Below are positions 17,994 to 25,474 of a DNA stretch of 36,028 nt, one piece after another. Under the pieces are notes generated by a model. It searched no databases, was not told the DNA's origin, and saw only the letters and a program-made list of their open reading frames with translations. The position numbers were made by a program, and so were the translations under genes. Every line of letters begins with the position of its first letter. The first letter of the stretch is position 1. The stretch spans positions 1 through 36,028 of the forward strand of contig JAIOSV010000075.1 of NCBI GenBank assembly GCA_021107435.1, written 5' to 3'. The stretch comes from Candidatus Sabulitectum sp. (GTDB lineage: Bacteria > Fermentibacterota > Fermentibacteria > Fermentibacterales > JCC-6).

Positions 17994-19138
17994 AAGGTCA
18001 ATCCAGGTCTCAGGTGAACAAACAGGAGAGAGAGCAGTGCATCAACAAGAATTACCAGAAATATACTGACCACAACCGCTGAAGTTGTTGCCCTTCCCAC
18101 GGAAGCCGGTCCGCCGCGCACCCGCATTCCCATGAAAGAACCTGTAACAGAAATGATAGCGGAGTAGAAAAGGCTCTTAATAACTCCCCAGTAAAGGTCG
18201 AAAGGAACAAGGGCTTTGCGGGCTTCTGCAATGTAGACTTCCGCAGGCATTCCCAGAAACATTCCCCCGGCGGCAAGGCCTCCTGCCATACCCGCAAAAT
18301 TAGCGACTGTGACCAGAAGAGGCATGACTACAAAAAGCGCGATCATCTTTGGGGTAACAATGTATCCGTAGAGATTGAAGCCCATGACCTCAAGCGCATC
18401 CACTTCCTGTCTGACCTTCATGGTTCCTATTTCCGCGGCGAAAGCGGAACCTGATCTTCCGGCAACCAGAACGGCAGTCATCATTGGACCAATTTCCCAG
18501 CAGATGCTGTAAGCCAGAAGCGCGGGCATAAAAAGCTCCGCGCCGAACTGACTCATCTGATAGCCGGCCTGGTAGCCAAGAACAACTCCCATAAGCCAGT
18601 TTAAAGTCACAACAATGGGTACAGCCATTACCCCTGATTGTTCCATGTAGTAAGCAGTAATGGAACCCCTTACTTTTCCGGTAAATAAGGCCTTGAAAGC
18701 TTTGGCTGTGAAAGAAACAAGCCCTGAAACTGTATCCCATGTTACGAGAACTTTACCGCCTATATCCTCAAAATTATAGAGAAGAGCGTTCTTTGTCACA
18801 GGCAAAGGAGATCTTTCATCGGAAACTTCAAACCTGTCAAAGATTGCCTTTATATCCGGGTTCATGCCAAGAAACTCGAAAGACGTTCCCCTTGCTCTTT
18901 TCGCCTCCGTAATAGACCACATTCTCGCAGCGATGCAGGTATCAACGCTCTGACAATTACTGAAATCCATGACAAGGTGCCTGGAAGAAATGCCTTCAAG
19001 CATGGAAGTAACTTCCTTCAGGTCATCAACGGAGAATCTGCCGGAAATCCTGACTTTGTTTTCATTGTGAATAATTTTACCGCGCAAAAAAATTACCCGC
19101 CTTTCAAAGTCATCAACTACCGACTTGCCAATGGCCAC
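17990..19138 (-). CDS. mlaE: MlaE permease with fused N-terminal STAS (MlaB-like) domain
   Basis: This 382-residue protein combines two parts. Residues 1-105 form a STAS domain (RISGRFSVDDLKEV, LVMDFSNCQSVDT, FLGMNPDIKAIFDRF), the role played by separate MlaB in E. coli. Residues 130-382 form an MlaE/YrbE permease with GVVLGYQAGYQMSQFGAE, LVAGRSGSAFAAEIGTMKV and the terminal GGPASVGRATTSAVVVSIFLVI. The fusion is known in other phyla. The start is GTG 19138, the only start codon between the last in-frame stop and the STAS domain. No clear Shine-Dalgarno precedes it, so translation may be weak or the transcript short-leadered. It is the first gene of the eleven-gene minus-strand run. Confidence 0.93.
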   Translation of the reverse strand: MAIGKSVVDDFERRVIFLRGKIIHNENKVRISGRFSVDDLKEVTSMLEGISSRHLVMDFSNCQSVDTCIAARMWSITEAKRARGTSFEFLGMNPDIKAIFDRFEVSDERSPLPVTKNALLYNFEDIGGKVLVTWDTVSGLVSFTAKAFKALFTGKVRGSITAYYMEQSGVMAVPIVVTLNWLMGVVLGYQAGYQMSQFGAELFMPALLAYSICWEIGPMMTAVLVAGRSGSAFAAEIGTMKVRQEVDALEVMGFNLYGYIVTPKMIALFVVMPLLVTVANFAGMAGGLAAGGMFLGMPAEVYIAEARKALVPFDLYWGVIKSLFYSAIISVTGSFMGMRVRGGPASVGRATTSAVVVSIFLVILVDALLSLLFVHLRPGLTL

Positions 19139-19145
19139 TAATATA

Positions 19146-19186
19146 CATAATGTAGTTATGCGGGGTCATTTGTTAATAACGTTATT
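19146..19186. promoter_or_regulatory. Two dyads in the gap upstream of mlaE, candidate operators
   Basis: CATAA (19146-19150) and TTATG (19156-19160) form a spaced inverted repeat, and AATAACGTTATT (19175-19186) is a perfect 12-bp palindrome. Both lie between the mlaE start on the minus strand and the small plus-strand reading frame, a position fit to control either gene. Confidence 0.35.
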
Positions 19187-19201
19187 TTCAGGGGGTGCAG
19201 T

Positions 19202-19339
19202 ATGGGAACACTGGTGTTCATTATCTTGCGTTTCGGTTTCGGAATTAACAACTATGGTGATGGTCAAACACTTGCAATGCTTGTTTCTCTGGACACTATT
19301 GCGCTTGTTCTTTACCTCAAGTTCAGAAAGACAAAGTAG
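19202..19339 (+). CDS. Possible 45-residue small membrane protein
   Basis: A short frame from ATG 19202 to TAG 19339 encodes 45 residues, beginning MGTLVFIILRFGFG and ending LALVLYLKFRK-like (LVLYLKFRKTK). Two hydrophobic stretches flank a polar centre (INNYGDGQ) and the end is basic, a layout typical of small membrane peptides. GGGGGTG is eight bases upstream of ATG. It overlaps the end of the ABC ATPase gene on the other strand by 17 bp, and most of it lies in the otherwise empty gap 19139-19322. I recognise no family, and a chance frame cannot be excluded. Confidence 0.45.
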   Translation: MGTLVFIILRFGFGINNYGDGQTLAMLVSLDTIALVLYLKFRKTK

Positions 19340-20075
19340 CAGACGGGTCCACCAATTCCTCAAATGTCTGCCTGAACGACAGTAAAACCTCAGTAAAACC
19401 GCTGGACAGACGGCTTCTGGGCCATTCCAGATTTAAAGGTTCGTTTCTCACTATCCTGCCGGGCCTGTGGCCCATTACAACGATTCTGTCCGCGAGATAC
19501 ACCGCTTCCTCGATATTGTGGGTTACAAAAATCACAGTAGTGGATAATCTGCCGCAAAGACTTCTGAGCATCTCCTGCAGATTGATGCCGGTTCGTGTAT
19601 CCAGAGAAGCAAAGGGTTCATCCAGAAGAAGAAGTTCAGGCTCAGTAACCAGCCCCCTCGCAAGGGCTGTCCGTTGTTGCATACCCCCGGAAAGTTCGTG
19701 AGGAAAGCTCTTGCGAAATTCATGTAATCCTACAAGATTAAGCAGTTCTCCTGCTCTTGACCTGCACTCACTTCCTGTTATACCGGTTGCTTTAAGTGGA
19801 AACATCACATTGGATTCCACATTCATCCATGGGAACAAAGCCCCCTGCTGAAAAACATAACCGAGTCTTCCTGGAAGCAGGAATATTTCTCCGCTGTCAG
19901 GTTTTTCCAGTCCGGAGAGAATTCGAAGGAGAGTGGTCTTTCCGCATCCGGTAGGTCCCAGCAGGCAGAGAAATTCACCCGTCTCCACTCTCAGATCAAT
20001 TGGACCAAGAACCCCGAAGCTCTTCCCCGATTGGTCTTTATAAAACTTTTCAAGACGAGTCAGTGACAGAGACAT
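19323..20075 (-). CDS. ABC transporter ATPase, nitrate/sulfonate/taurine (NitT/Ssu) type
   Basis: This 250-residue ATPase has Walker A GPTGCGKTT (residues 39-47), Q-loop VFQQGALFPWM, signature LSGGMQQRTALAR, Walker B LLLLDEPFASLD and switch THNIEEAV. The FPWMNVESNV and HNIEEAVYLADR patterns are those of the SsuB/TauB/NrtD group. It energises import through the adjacent permease. One base separates it from the permease gene upstream. The three-gene operon (binding protein, permease, ATPase) is complete. Confidence 0.92.
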   Translation of the reverse strand: MSLSLTRLEKFYKDQSGKSFGVLGPIDLRVETGEFLCLLGPTGCGKTTLLRILSGLEKPDSGEIFLLPGRLGYVFQQGALFPWMNVESNVMFPLKATGITGSECRSRAGELLNLVGLHEFRKSFPHELSGGMQQRTALARGLVTEPELLLLDEPFASLDTRTGINLQEMLRSLCGRLSTTVIFVTHNIEEAVYLADRIVVMGHRPGRIVRNEPLNLEWPRSRLSSGFTEVLLSFRQTFEELVDPSATLSF

Positions 20076-20076
20076 A

Positions 20077-20943
20077 TCATCGCTCCCTTACCCTGAGAAG
20101 AAGCCACTTTTCTCCTGCCAGTTCCAATCCACGGGAAAAAACAAGTCCAATCAAAGCGATAATAAAAATGCAGGCAAGCATAACATCAAGTCTTGAGAGC
20201 TGATAAGAATATCTGAGCAGGTAACCAATCCCCGAATTGGTTCCGGGAAGCATTTCAGCAGCGATTATCACCATCCAGCATCTGCCCACTGCCATTCTGT
20301 AACCGGCGAAAATATCCGGGAGAGAGGCCGGGAAAAGAACATGTCTGAAAATAAACAGCCTGCCGGCACCCAGTACGCGGGCAGCTTCAATGTAAACTTT
20401 TCTTACTCCTCTCACTCCGTGCATGGTTTCAAGGATAACCGGGAAAATTCCACCCCATGCCAGAATAAATACCATACCGATCTGAAGTTCATTCAAAATG
20501 TTCTTTGTGTACTTCAACTCAGTTAGCCCAAAAACCTCAGTGAATGAGGTGTCTTTGAAGATTATTATGGAGAGTGGCAGCAGCGCGATTGGAGACAAAG
20601 GCCTTGCCAGTTCCGTAATCACCGAGGTAAAGCGCCTGAAACGCTCGCTTGCACCCATGATAAATCCCATGGGAGTTCCCAGCAGGATGGCAATAAACAA
20701 CCCCAGCACAACTCTGATAAGGCTGACACCGGTGTTCCAGAAAAGAGAGCCGCAGCTTAATAAATCTCTTGCCGGGTGGGAAAGAACGCCAAAGACTCTT
20801 TCAGGGCCGGGAAGCATAGTGCTGCCGGAAAAGATGTGCCATAGAACCAGTATCAGAACTGGCAGAATAAATCCCGGCAGAAGTTTTCTTATCTTCCGCC
20901 GGAGATTTTCCGTAACTCTTTCAGATGGACTCATGCCATCCAT
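20077..20943 (-). CDS. ABC transporter permease, NitT/Ssu type
   Basis: This protein of about 288 residues is an inner-membrane permease with about six hydrophobic segments. It has the EAA loop that docks the ATPase, YIEAARVLGAGRLFIFRHVLFPASLPDIFAGYRMAVG shortened here to its key part EAARVLGA...LPDIFAG. I set the start at ATG 20943, ten bases after AGGAG; the frame extends in-frame to 20985 inside the binding-protein gene without a good ribosome site. The family imports nitrate, taurine, alkanesulfonates or thiamine precursors. The substrate cannot be told from the permease alone. Confidence 0.9.
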   Translation of the reverse strand: MDGMSPSERVTENLRRKIRKLLPGFILPVLILVLWHIFSGSTMLPGPERVFGVLSHPARDLLSCGSLFWNTGVSLIRVVLGLFIAILLGTPMGFIMGASERFRRFTSVITELARPLSPIALLPLSIIIFKDTSFTEVFGLTELKYTKNILNELQIGMVFILAWGGIFPVILETMHGVRGVRKVYIEAARVLGAGRLFIFRHVLFPASLPDIFAGYRMAVGRCWMVIIAAEMLPGTNSGIGYLLRYSYQLSRLDVMLACIFIIALIGLVFSRGLELAGEKWLLLRVRER

Positions 20944-20956
20944 ACAGCATCGTCTC

Positions 20957-22165
20957 CTACCTGTATTCCTCAGGCAGCAGATCAAAGTTTGTGATCATCT
21001 CGATCTCAGTTGCACCGTCAGCGCCCATAAGAAGAAGACCGCTGAAAACATTCAAACCGCGCATGTGATCAAGAATTATGTTCATGTTTCTGATCCAGTC
21101 CGCCGTCACATGCATATCGTAAAGACTGGTAGACATGGATACAAGCTCAACTTCAAGCGGAGTGCCTATCCATTCGGAAGCTGCCGCGGCTGCTTCTTCA
21201 GGATTCTCGTTTATGAATTCGGTTGCATATACAAAAAGTTCAAGAGCTGCTGCTACTTCATTGGGCTTCGCGACAATAACTTCTTCAGTCGCGGCTATAG
21301 CGCAACAGGGGTGGTTCTCGAAATCTCCGGGAGGAAGCATTGAAAGCTCAGCGATACACTTGCCTATGCCACTATGCTCAGCCATTGCGCAAGCCGGGTT
21401 GTTGGAAACATAGGCATCAACAAGGCCCTCCTGCAAAGCGGGGTTGAGATTCGGCTGACCCTGGGCATTGTAAAGAACGACCATGGCACCTCCAATATCT
21501 CCTCCGGACATGGCGAATGGTATTCCCGATTCACGAAGCGCGCTCTGGAAAATAATAAGCGCGACAGCTTTTGGGCTTTTGTACCCGACCACAACCGGTT
21601 CTTCTGAAGTATTTACCCAGTTGACGAAGCTGTCCCAGTCATAAACAGCATCATTGCCTGCTTCTACCACGAGCATATCACCACGCTGATGAAGAGGGCT
21701 GAGAATGGTAATGGGATTCCCCTGATCTATGCTTGACGCAAAAGGAACAACACCTCCAAAGCCCATTTCAAACAAACCTGCCTGCATGTTGTTGGGAACA
21801 TTGATTGCACCCTGCGACTGAATGAATTCAATTTCGGCAATCTGCCGGTTGTCTTTTACAAGAGCATAGAAATTCTCCCCAAGGGGAATAAGATAGACAG
21901 GATAAGCAGCATGCATCATCTCGTTTCTAAGAGCTGCTACAAACACAGCAGAATGATGATCCTGCTTTACAAAACCGATTTTCAGTGGAATAGCGTCAAA
22001 ATCAATAGCAATTTCCTCAATGGGAATGTTTGTTGTGGTAACTTCTTCAACCGATGTAACATCATCAACCCGAGTGTCAACCACAGGCTGGGATGCTTCT
22101 TCCCCGCATGAAGCCGCTAACAAGACGACAATCAGCAGCAGAAACGCAACAAGTGCTTTTCTCAT
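20957..22165 (-). CDS. ABC transporter substrate-binding lipoprotein, NMT1/SsuA-like
   Basis: This 402-residue lipoprotein has a signal sequence ending LAASC (Cys20), then an acidic Thr-rich linker and a two-lobed binding fold: LKIGFVKQDHHSAVFVAA, QAGLFEMGFGGVVPFASS, VVVGYKSPKAVALIIFQSAL and GLVDAYVSNNPACAMA. It is the periplasmic capture component for the permease and ATPase that follow. A cluster of cysteines at residues 259, 270, 287 and 288 (PAC, GKC, PCC) near the ligand-cleft region is unusual for an ordinary sulfonate or nitrate binder and could bind a metal or form disulfides. GGAGG lies four bases before ATG 22165; an earlier in-frame start at 22189 would spoil the signal peptide. 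Confidence 0.88.
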   Translation of the reverse strand: MRKALVAFLLLIVVLLAASCGEEASQPVVDTRVDDVTSVEEVTTTNIPIEEIAIDFDAIPLKIGFVKQDHHSAVFVAALRNEMMHAAYPVYLIPLGENFYALVKDNRQIAEIEFIQSQGAINVPNNMQAGLFEMGFGGVVPFASSIDQGNPITILSPLHQRGDMLVVEAGNDAVYDWDSFVNWVNTSEEPVVVGYKSPKAVALIIFQSALRESGIPFAMSGGDIGGAMVVLYNAQGQPNLNPALQEGLVDAYVSNNPACAMAEHSGIGKCIAELSMLPPGDFENHPCCAIAATEEVIVAKPNEVAAALELFVYATEFINENPEEAAAAASEWIGTPLEVELVSMSTSLYDMHVTADWIRNMNIILDHMRGLNVFSGLLLMGADGATEIEMITNFDLLPEEYR

Positions 22166-22599
22166 GGTCCCTCCGCATTCTGACAACATAGAACTCTATT
22201 TCGAACAGACCTAGAACATCTGTCCGACTGTGCTGAATCACAAAAGAACGTGGAATCTAGAACCAACCACGCTCAAGGAAAACTATGCCGTTTCTTGAAC
22301 CTCGTCAACTCTACTTTGACCCATAAAAAAAGAGATCTCAACATATGCATTTCTGAATTTCACGTTTACTCGACTTCACATATTTTGAGTACACGAAATA
22401 ATGTGACTGTCATCAGAAAAACCTTCTCCCTTATCTTGCTTTGTATCTTTGCATTAGCTCGCTCTCGCTACACGTTTTGCGAACTACACCCGCGGTACCT
22501 GTTAACTCCAGGCGGTACTCACACTCTTACTGCTCCTCATGTTACAAGATTCTTCTCAGATAACCCCCTCTTTTCATCTGGCTGTGCTATATTCGCCGC
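22166..22599. other. Intergenic region between divergent ABC-importer operon and HAD gene
   Basis: I find no convincing gene in these 434 bp. They hold an imperfect dyad (GAACAGA / TCTGTCC around 22203-22225), a TACTC/GAGTA inverted pair near 22367-22391, a GCGGTAC direct repeat at 22491-22497 and 22511-22517 (exactly 20 bp apart), and an extended -10 element beside the HAD start. A frame at 22250-22603 has no ribosome site and no protein-like composition. Confidence 0.5.
22585..22593 (+). promoter_or_regulatory. Extended -10 promoter element placed for a leaderless HAD transcript
   Basis: TG-C-TATATT at 22585-22593 is an extended -10 match. Six bases separate it from ATG 22600, which would put the transcription start at or within a base or two of the start codon. 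No Shine-Dalgarno is present in the intervening bases, consistent with leaderless translation. Confidence 0.4.
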
Positions 22600-23316
22600 A
22601 TGAACACACGGAACGCAAAACTGCGAAATATCAAACTCTGGATTTTTGACGCAGACGATACCCTCTGGGAAAGCGGTCTGTACTTCAGACGTGCCGAAGA
22701 AGATTTCACTTCTCTTATGCACGGTCTGGGGTTCAATCCGGATGAATTACGTACTGAAATTCACCACAGAGATATTGAAAGACTCTCAGTGACCGGATAC
22801 GGAGCACGACCGTATATGGCAACACTAAGATCTATTCTTGAAGAAAGAGTCGATCAGATTACTCCATATATGGTTGATAGTCTTGATTATATATCCAATT
22901 GCCTGCTTCATCATCCCCTTGTTCTGCTACCGGGTGTTTTTGACTCTCTGAACAGACTGTTTACTGCGGGAAAACGCATGATCGTCTACACCATGGGTGA
23001 ACAGGATCATCAGAGAGACAAGTTCAACCGCTCGGGAATCGCTGACTTTTTTGAACACTGTACCGTGGTTCCCGTAAAAACTGAAAATACTATGAAGAAA
23101 TTGCTTGCATCAGCCGGAGTGACTCCTGATGAAGCATGCATGATTGGAAACAGTCCGAGGTCCGACATAAACCCTGCCATTGGATGCGGTGTTAACGCGC
23201 TCTATATACAGCGTCCGTTCACATGGCAGGCTGAACAGATTGAATTCGCCGAACCCGGACTTGTTACAACCGTAGCCGGTATAGCCGATATACTGCCACT
23301 GGCAGAAGTAGGTTAG
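22600..23316 (+). CDS. HAD-superfamily hydrolase
   Basis: This 238-residue protein has all four HAD motifs: FDADDT (nucleophile D17, acid D19) as motif I, YTMG as motif II, the Lys in VPVKTENT as motif III and MIGNSPRSDINPA as motif IV. The long insert between motifs I and II is a helical C1-type cap. Such enzymes are cytosolic Mg-dependent phosphatases of small metabolites. The closest pattern is a phosphoglycolate phosphatase-like HAD with cap, but substrate cannot be assigned. No ribosome-binding site is visible, so the start may be leaderless. It is 51 bp upstream of the EIIA gene. Confidence 0.9.
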   Translation: MNTRNAKLRNIKLWIFDADDTLWESGLYFRRAEEDFTSLMHGLGFNPDELRTEIHHRDIERLSVTGYGARPYMATLRSILEERVDQITPYMVDSLDYISNCLLHHPLVLLPGVFDSLNRLFTAGKRMIVYTMGEQDHQRDKFNRSGIADFFEHCTVVPVKTENTMKKLLASAGVTPDEACMIGNSPRSDINPAIGCGVNALYIQRPFTWQAEQIEFAEPGLVTTVAGIADILPLAEVG

Positions 23317-23367
23317 ATCTGCTGCTGCGCCCTTGTAAAGGGTGCGTTGACAATTCTGGAGGAACTT

Positions 23368-24189
23368 ATGACCCTGATTAGCGCGCTTAGCAATAATATC
23401 ATTGAGGTCAATCTTGATGTTAAAAACAAAAAACAGCTTATTCATGAAATTGCAGAACTTGCCTGCAAAAACCCCGTCCTGAAAGATGTCTCTCCGGAGA
23501 TAGTTGAAAAGGCGCTTAATGAGAGAGAAAATCTTGCATCAACCGGCCTTGGAAGCGGCGTCGCTGTTCCTCATTGTCGTCTTCCCGGCATAACCACTTT
23601 TGTGGTTGGCATTGCAACAACAAAAAAAACCATTGAGTTTAATGCGATAGACAATGAAAAGGTCAACATATTCCCTTTTGTTATCGGCCCTGATGAAAAC
23701 CCCAAAGAGCATCTGAAAGTTCTCTCGGGAATGGCGCAACTCCTCAGAAATCCTGACACAAGAGCAGCTGTCAGAGCGACAAAAACAGCAGACGAACTCT
23801 ACATCCTGCTTAAAAGCCTTCTCGAAGATGTTTCCACAGATGGTGCTCAACCTCTCAGAACTGGAATGAAAATGCTGCATGTTTTCATAAGGAACGAAGA
23901 GCTTTTCAACGACATTCTTCAGGTTTTTACTTCAGGTGAACCTGCGGGCGCTATGGCTCTTGAAGCCCACGAGTCTACCGAGTACATATCTGGAATGCCT
24001 ATTTTCGCAAGCTTCTGGAACAGCGACCTGCACACATTCAACCGAATAATCATCGCTGTTGTAAAAGATTCTCTGCTTAATCAAACGCTTCGCAGCATTG
24101 AATATGTCTGCGGAGATCTTCAACGGCAAACTGAAGTTATGGTTACTGTGACCGACCTGCACCACGCACTTGGCTCACTGGATTTTTAG
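23368..24189 (+). CDS. PTS EIIA (fructose-type) domain fused to a PII-like domain
   Basis: From ATG 23368, which has GGAGGAAC just upstream, the protein is 273 residues; a TTG at 23347 is less likely. Residues 1-145 form a type-2 PTS EIIA domain: ERENLASTGLGSGVAVPHCR with the phosphorylatable His at 69, then PFVIGPDENPKEHLKVLSGMAQLL. Residues about 163-265 look like a PII-type ferredoxin-like domain: KMLHVFIRNEELFNDIL, PAGAMALEAH, GMPIFASFW, IIIAVVKD. No sugar permease or HPr/EI gene is nearby. The next gene, nine bases on, is a Kef-type antiporter, so a regulatory role on ion transport fits better than sugar uptake. The active-site His is kept, so phosphorylation may be real. Confidence 0.85.
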   Translation: MTLISALSNNIIEVNLDVKNKKQLIHEIAELACKNPVLKDVSPEIVEKALNERENLASTGLGSGVAVPHCRLPGITTFVVGIATTKKTIEFNAIDNEKVNIFPFVIGPDENPKEHLKVLSGMAQLLRNPDTRAAVRATKTADELYILLKSLLEDVSTDGAQPLRTGMKMLHVFIRNEELFNDILQVFTSGEPAGAMALEAHESTEYISGMPIFASFWNSDLHTFNRIIIAVVKDSLLNQTLRSIEYVCGDLQRQTEVMVTVTDLHHALGSLDF

Positions 24190-24198
24190 GGATCTACC

Positions 24199-25422
24199 AT
24201 GACATCAATACCACTTCTCGCATTAGTTGGCACTGCTGTTACACTGGGTCTCTTCGCCGGACGGTTTGTGAAGAAAATCGGCCTTCCGTCCATTATAGGA
24301 TACATGCTTCTGGGCACAGTAATGGGCGTTTCCATGCTGAGAATTTTTCATCATGGCTATTTGCAGCAACTTGCTTTTATTACAGATATCGCCCTGGGAT
24401 TTGTGGCTTTCAGCATTGGAAATGAACTGAAGCTCACTACCCTGAAGTCACTTGGGAAATCCATCGGGCTCATTATCATACTTGAGTCATTTTCAGCTCT
24501 GATACTTGTAGCGGTACTTGTCTATCTTGTAACCGGTGATCTGGTTACTGCATTGATTTTTGGATCGCTGGCACCGGCCACTGCTCCGGCAGGTACTGTT
24601 GCAGTTATCAGAGAGTATAAAGCAAAGGGTAAGCTCTCCTCCTCTTTATACGCAGTGGCAGGCTTCGACGACGGTGTTGCAATTCTGTTGTTCGGGTTCA
24701 CCGCAGCTATTGCAAAACAGATTCTTCTGTCGAATGCCGGAATTGCGCAGGGCAGTCTGGCCGCTGGAATAATTAAACCGACAGTTGAGATAGTAATCAG
24801 CCTTATACTTGGTGGGGCTCTTGGTTTGCTTTATTCCTACCTTATTCGCAAGATTGATTCCAGGAACAATATACCAGCATTAACATTTGGTTTCATTCTT
24901 GCGGGAGCAGGACTGGCTTCAATGTTCCACCTTTCTCTGATCCTTGTGAACATGGGAATCGGCTTCGTACTGGCAAACACATCAAAGCAGAGTACGATTA
25001 TGAATGTTAATGAACAACTCAGATCACTTATGCCCCTGCTGTTTATTCTTTTCTTTTTCCTTGCCGGAGCACATCTTAACCTCGCGACCCTGCCCGCACT
25101 GGGTCTGATTGGAATAGCCTATATAATTGGAAGAAGTACAGGAAAGATCGGAGGAGCATGGCTGGGCGCATACCTTGGCGGGGCAAGTAAAACCATAAGA
25201 AACAACCTCGGTCTGGGGCTTCTCTCCCAGGCTGGTGTTGCAATTGGTCTCTCCCTGCTTGTGGCTCAGGAATTTTCAAGTATAGATTCACCCCAGGCTC
25301 ATGCTATTGCAGCATCCGTAGTTACTACAATTACTGCTACCTGCATCTTCTTTGAAATAGTGGGACCCATCACTGCGAGAATAGCTCTGAGAAATGCAGG
25401 AGAGATTCCGGAAAAAAGCTGA
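24199..25422 (+). CDS. CPA2/Kef-type cation:proton antiporter
   Basis: This 407-residue inner-membrane protein has about 12 hydrophobic segments. It matches the monovalent cation:proton antiporter-2 family: GLPSIIGYMLLGTVMG at residues 28-43, AFSIGNELK, GSLAPATAPAGTVAVI around 127-142 and VAGFDDGVAILLF with the paired acidic residues (FDD) of the ion site, then GGASKTIRNNLGLGLLSQAGVAIGLSL near 330. It lacks the C-terminal RCK/TrkA domain of KefB/C, so control may come from the separate EIIA-PII-like protein encoded nine bases upstream. It exchanges Na+ or K+ for protons. GGAT precedes the ATG. Confidence 0.9.
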   Translation: MTSIPLLALVGTAVTLGLFAGRFVKKIGLPSIIGYMLLGTVMGVSMLRIFHHGYLQQLAFITDIALGFVAFSIGNELKLTTLKSLGKSIGLIIILESFSALILVAVLVYLVTGDLVTALIFGSLAPATAPAGTVAVIREYKAKGKLSSSLYAVAGFDDGVAILLFGFTAAIAKQILLSNAGIAQGSLAAGIIKPTVEIVISLILGGALGLLYSYLIRKIDSRNNIPALTFGFILAGAGLASMFHLSLILVNMGIGFVLANTSKQSTIMNVNEQLRSLMPLLFILFFFLAGAHLNLATLPALGLIGIAYIIGRSTGKIGGAWLGAYLGGASKTIRNNLGLGLLSQAGVAIGLSLLVAQEFSSIDSPQAHAIAASVVTTITATCIFFEIVGPITARIALRNAGEIPEKS

Positions 25423-25430
25423 AATCAACA

Positions 25431-25455
25431 GGGGGAAGACAGAAAGCCTTCCCCC
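25431..25455. terminator. Stem-loop between convergent antiporter and C25 protease genes
   Basis: GGGGGAAG (25431-25438) pairs perfectly with CTTCCCCC (25448-25455) around a nine-base loop. It starts nine bases after the antiporter stop and lies 20 bp from the end of the convergent protease gene. No U-tract follows on either strand, so it may be a weak bidirectional terminator or an RNA 3' end stabiliser. Confidence 0.55.
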
Positions 25456-25474
25456 ATCACCGACTGCTATTGAA

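Noticed and set aside
20498-21343. Plus-strand open frame of 281 codons
   Set aside because: Antisense to the ABC permease and binding-protein genes, which have intact motifs; no ribosome site or domain.
23347-23367. TTG start for the EIIA gene
   Set aside because: ATG 23368 has GGAGGAAC at ideal distance, while the TTG has no ribosome site.
25431-25455. Classical rho-independent terminator
   Set aside because: The stem is perfect but no T-run follows on either strand, so it is reported only as a probable, weaker terminator.
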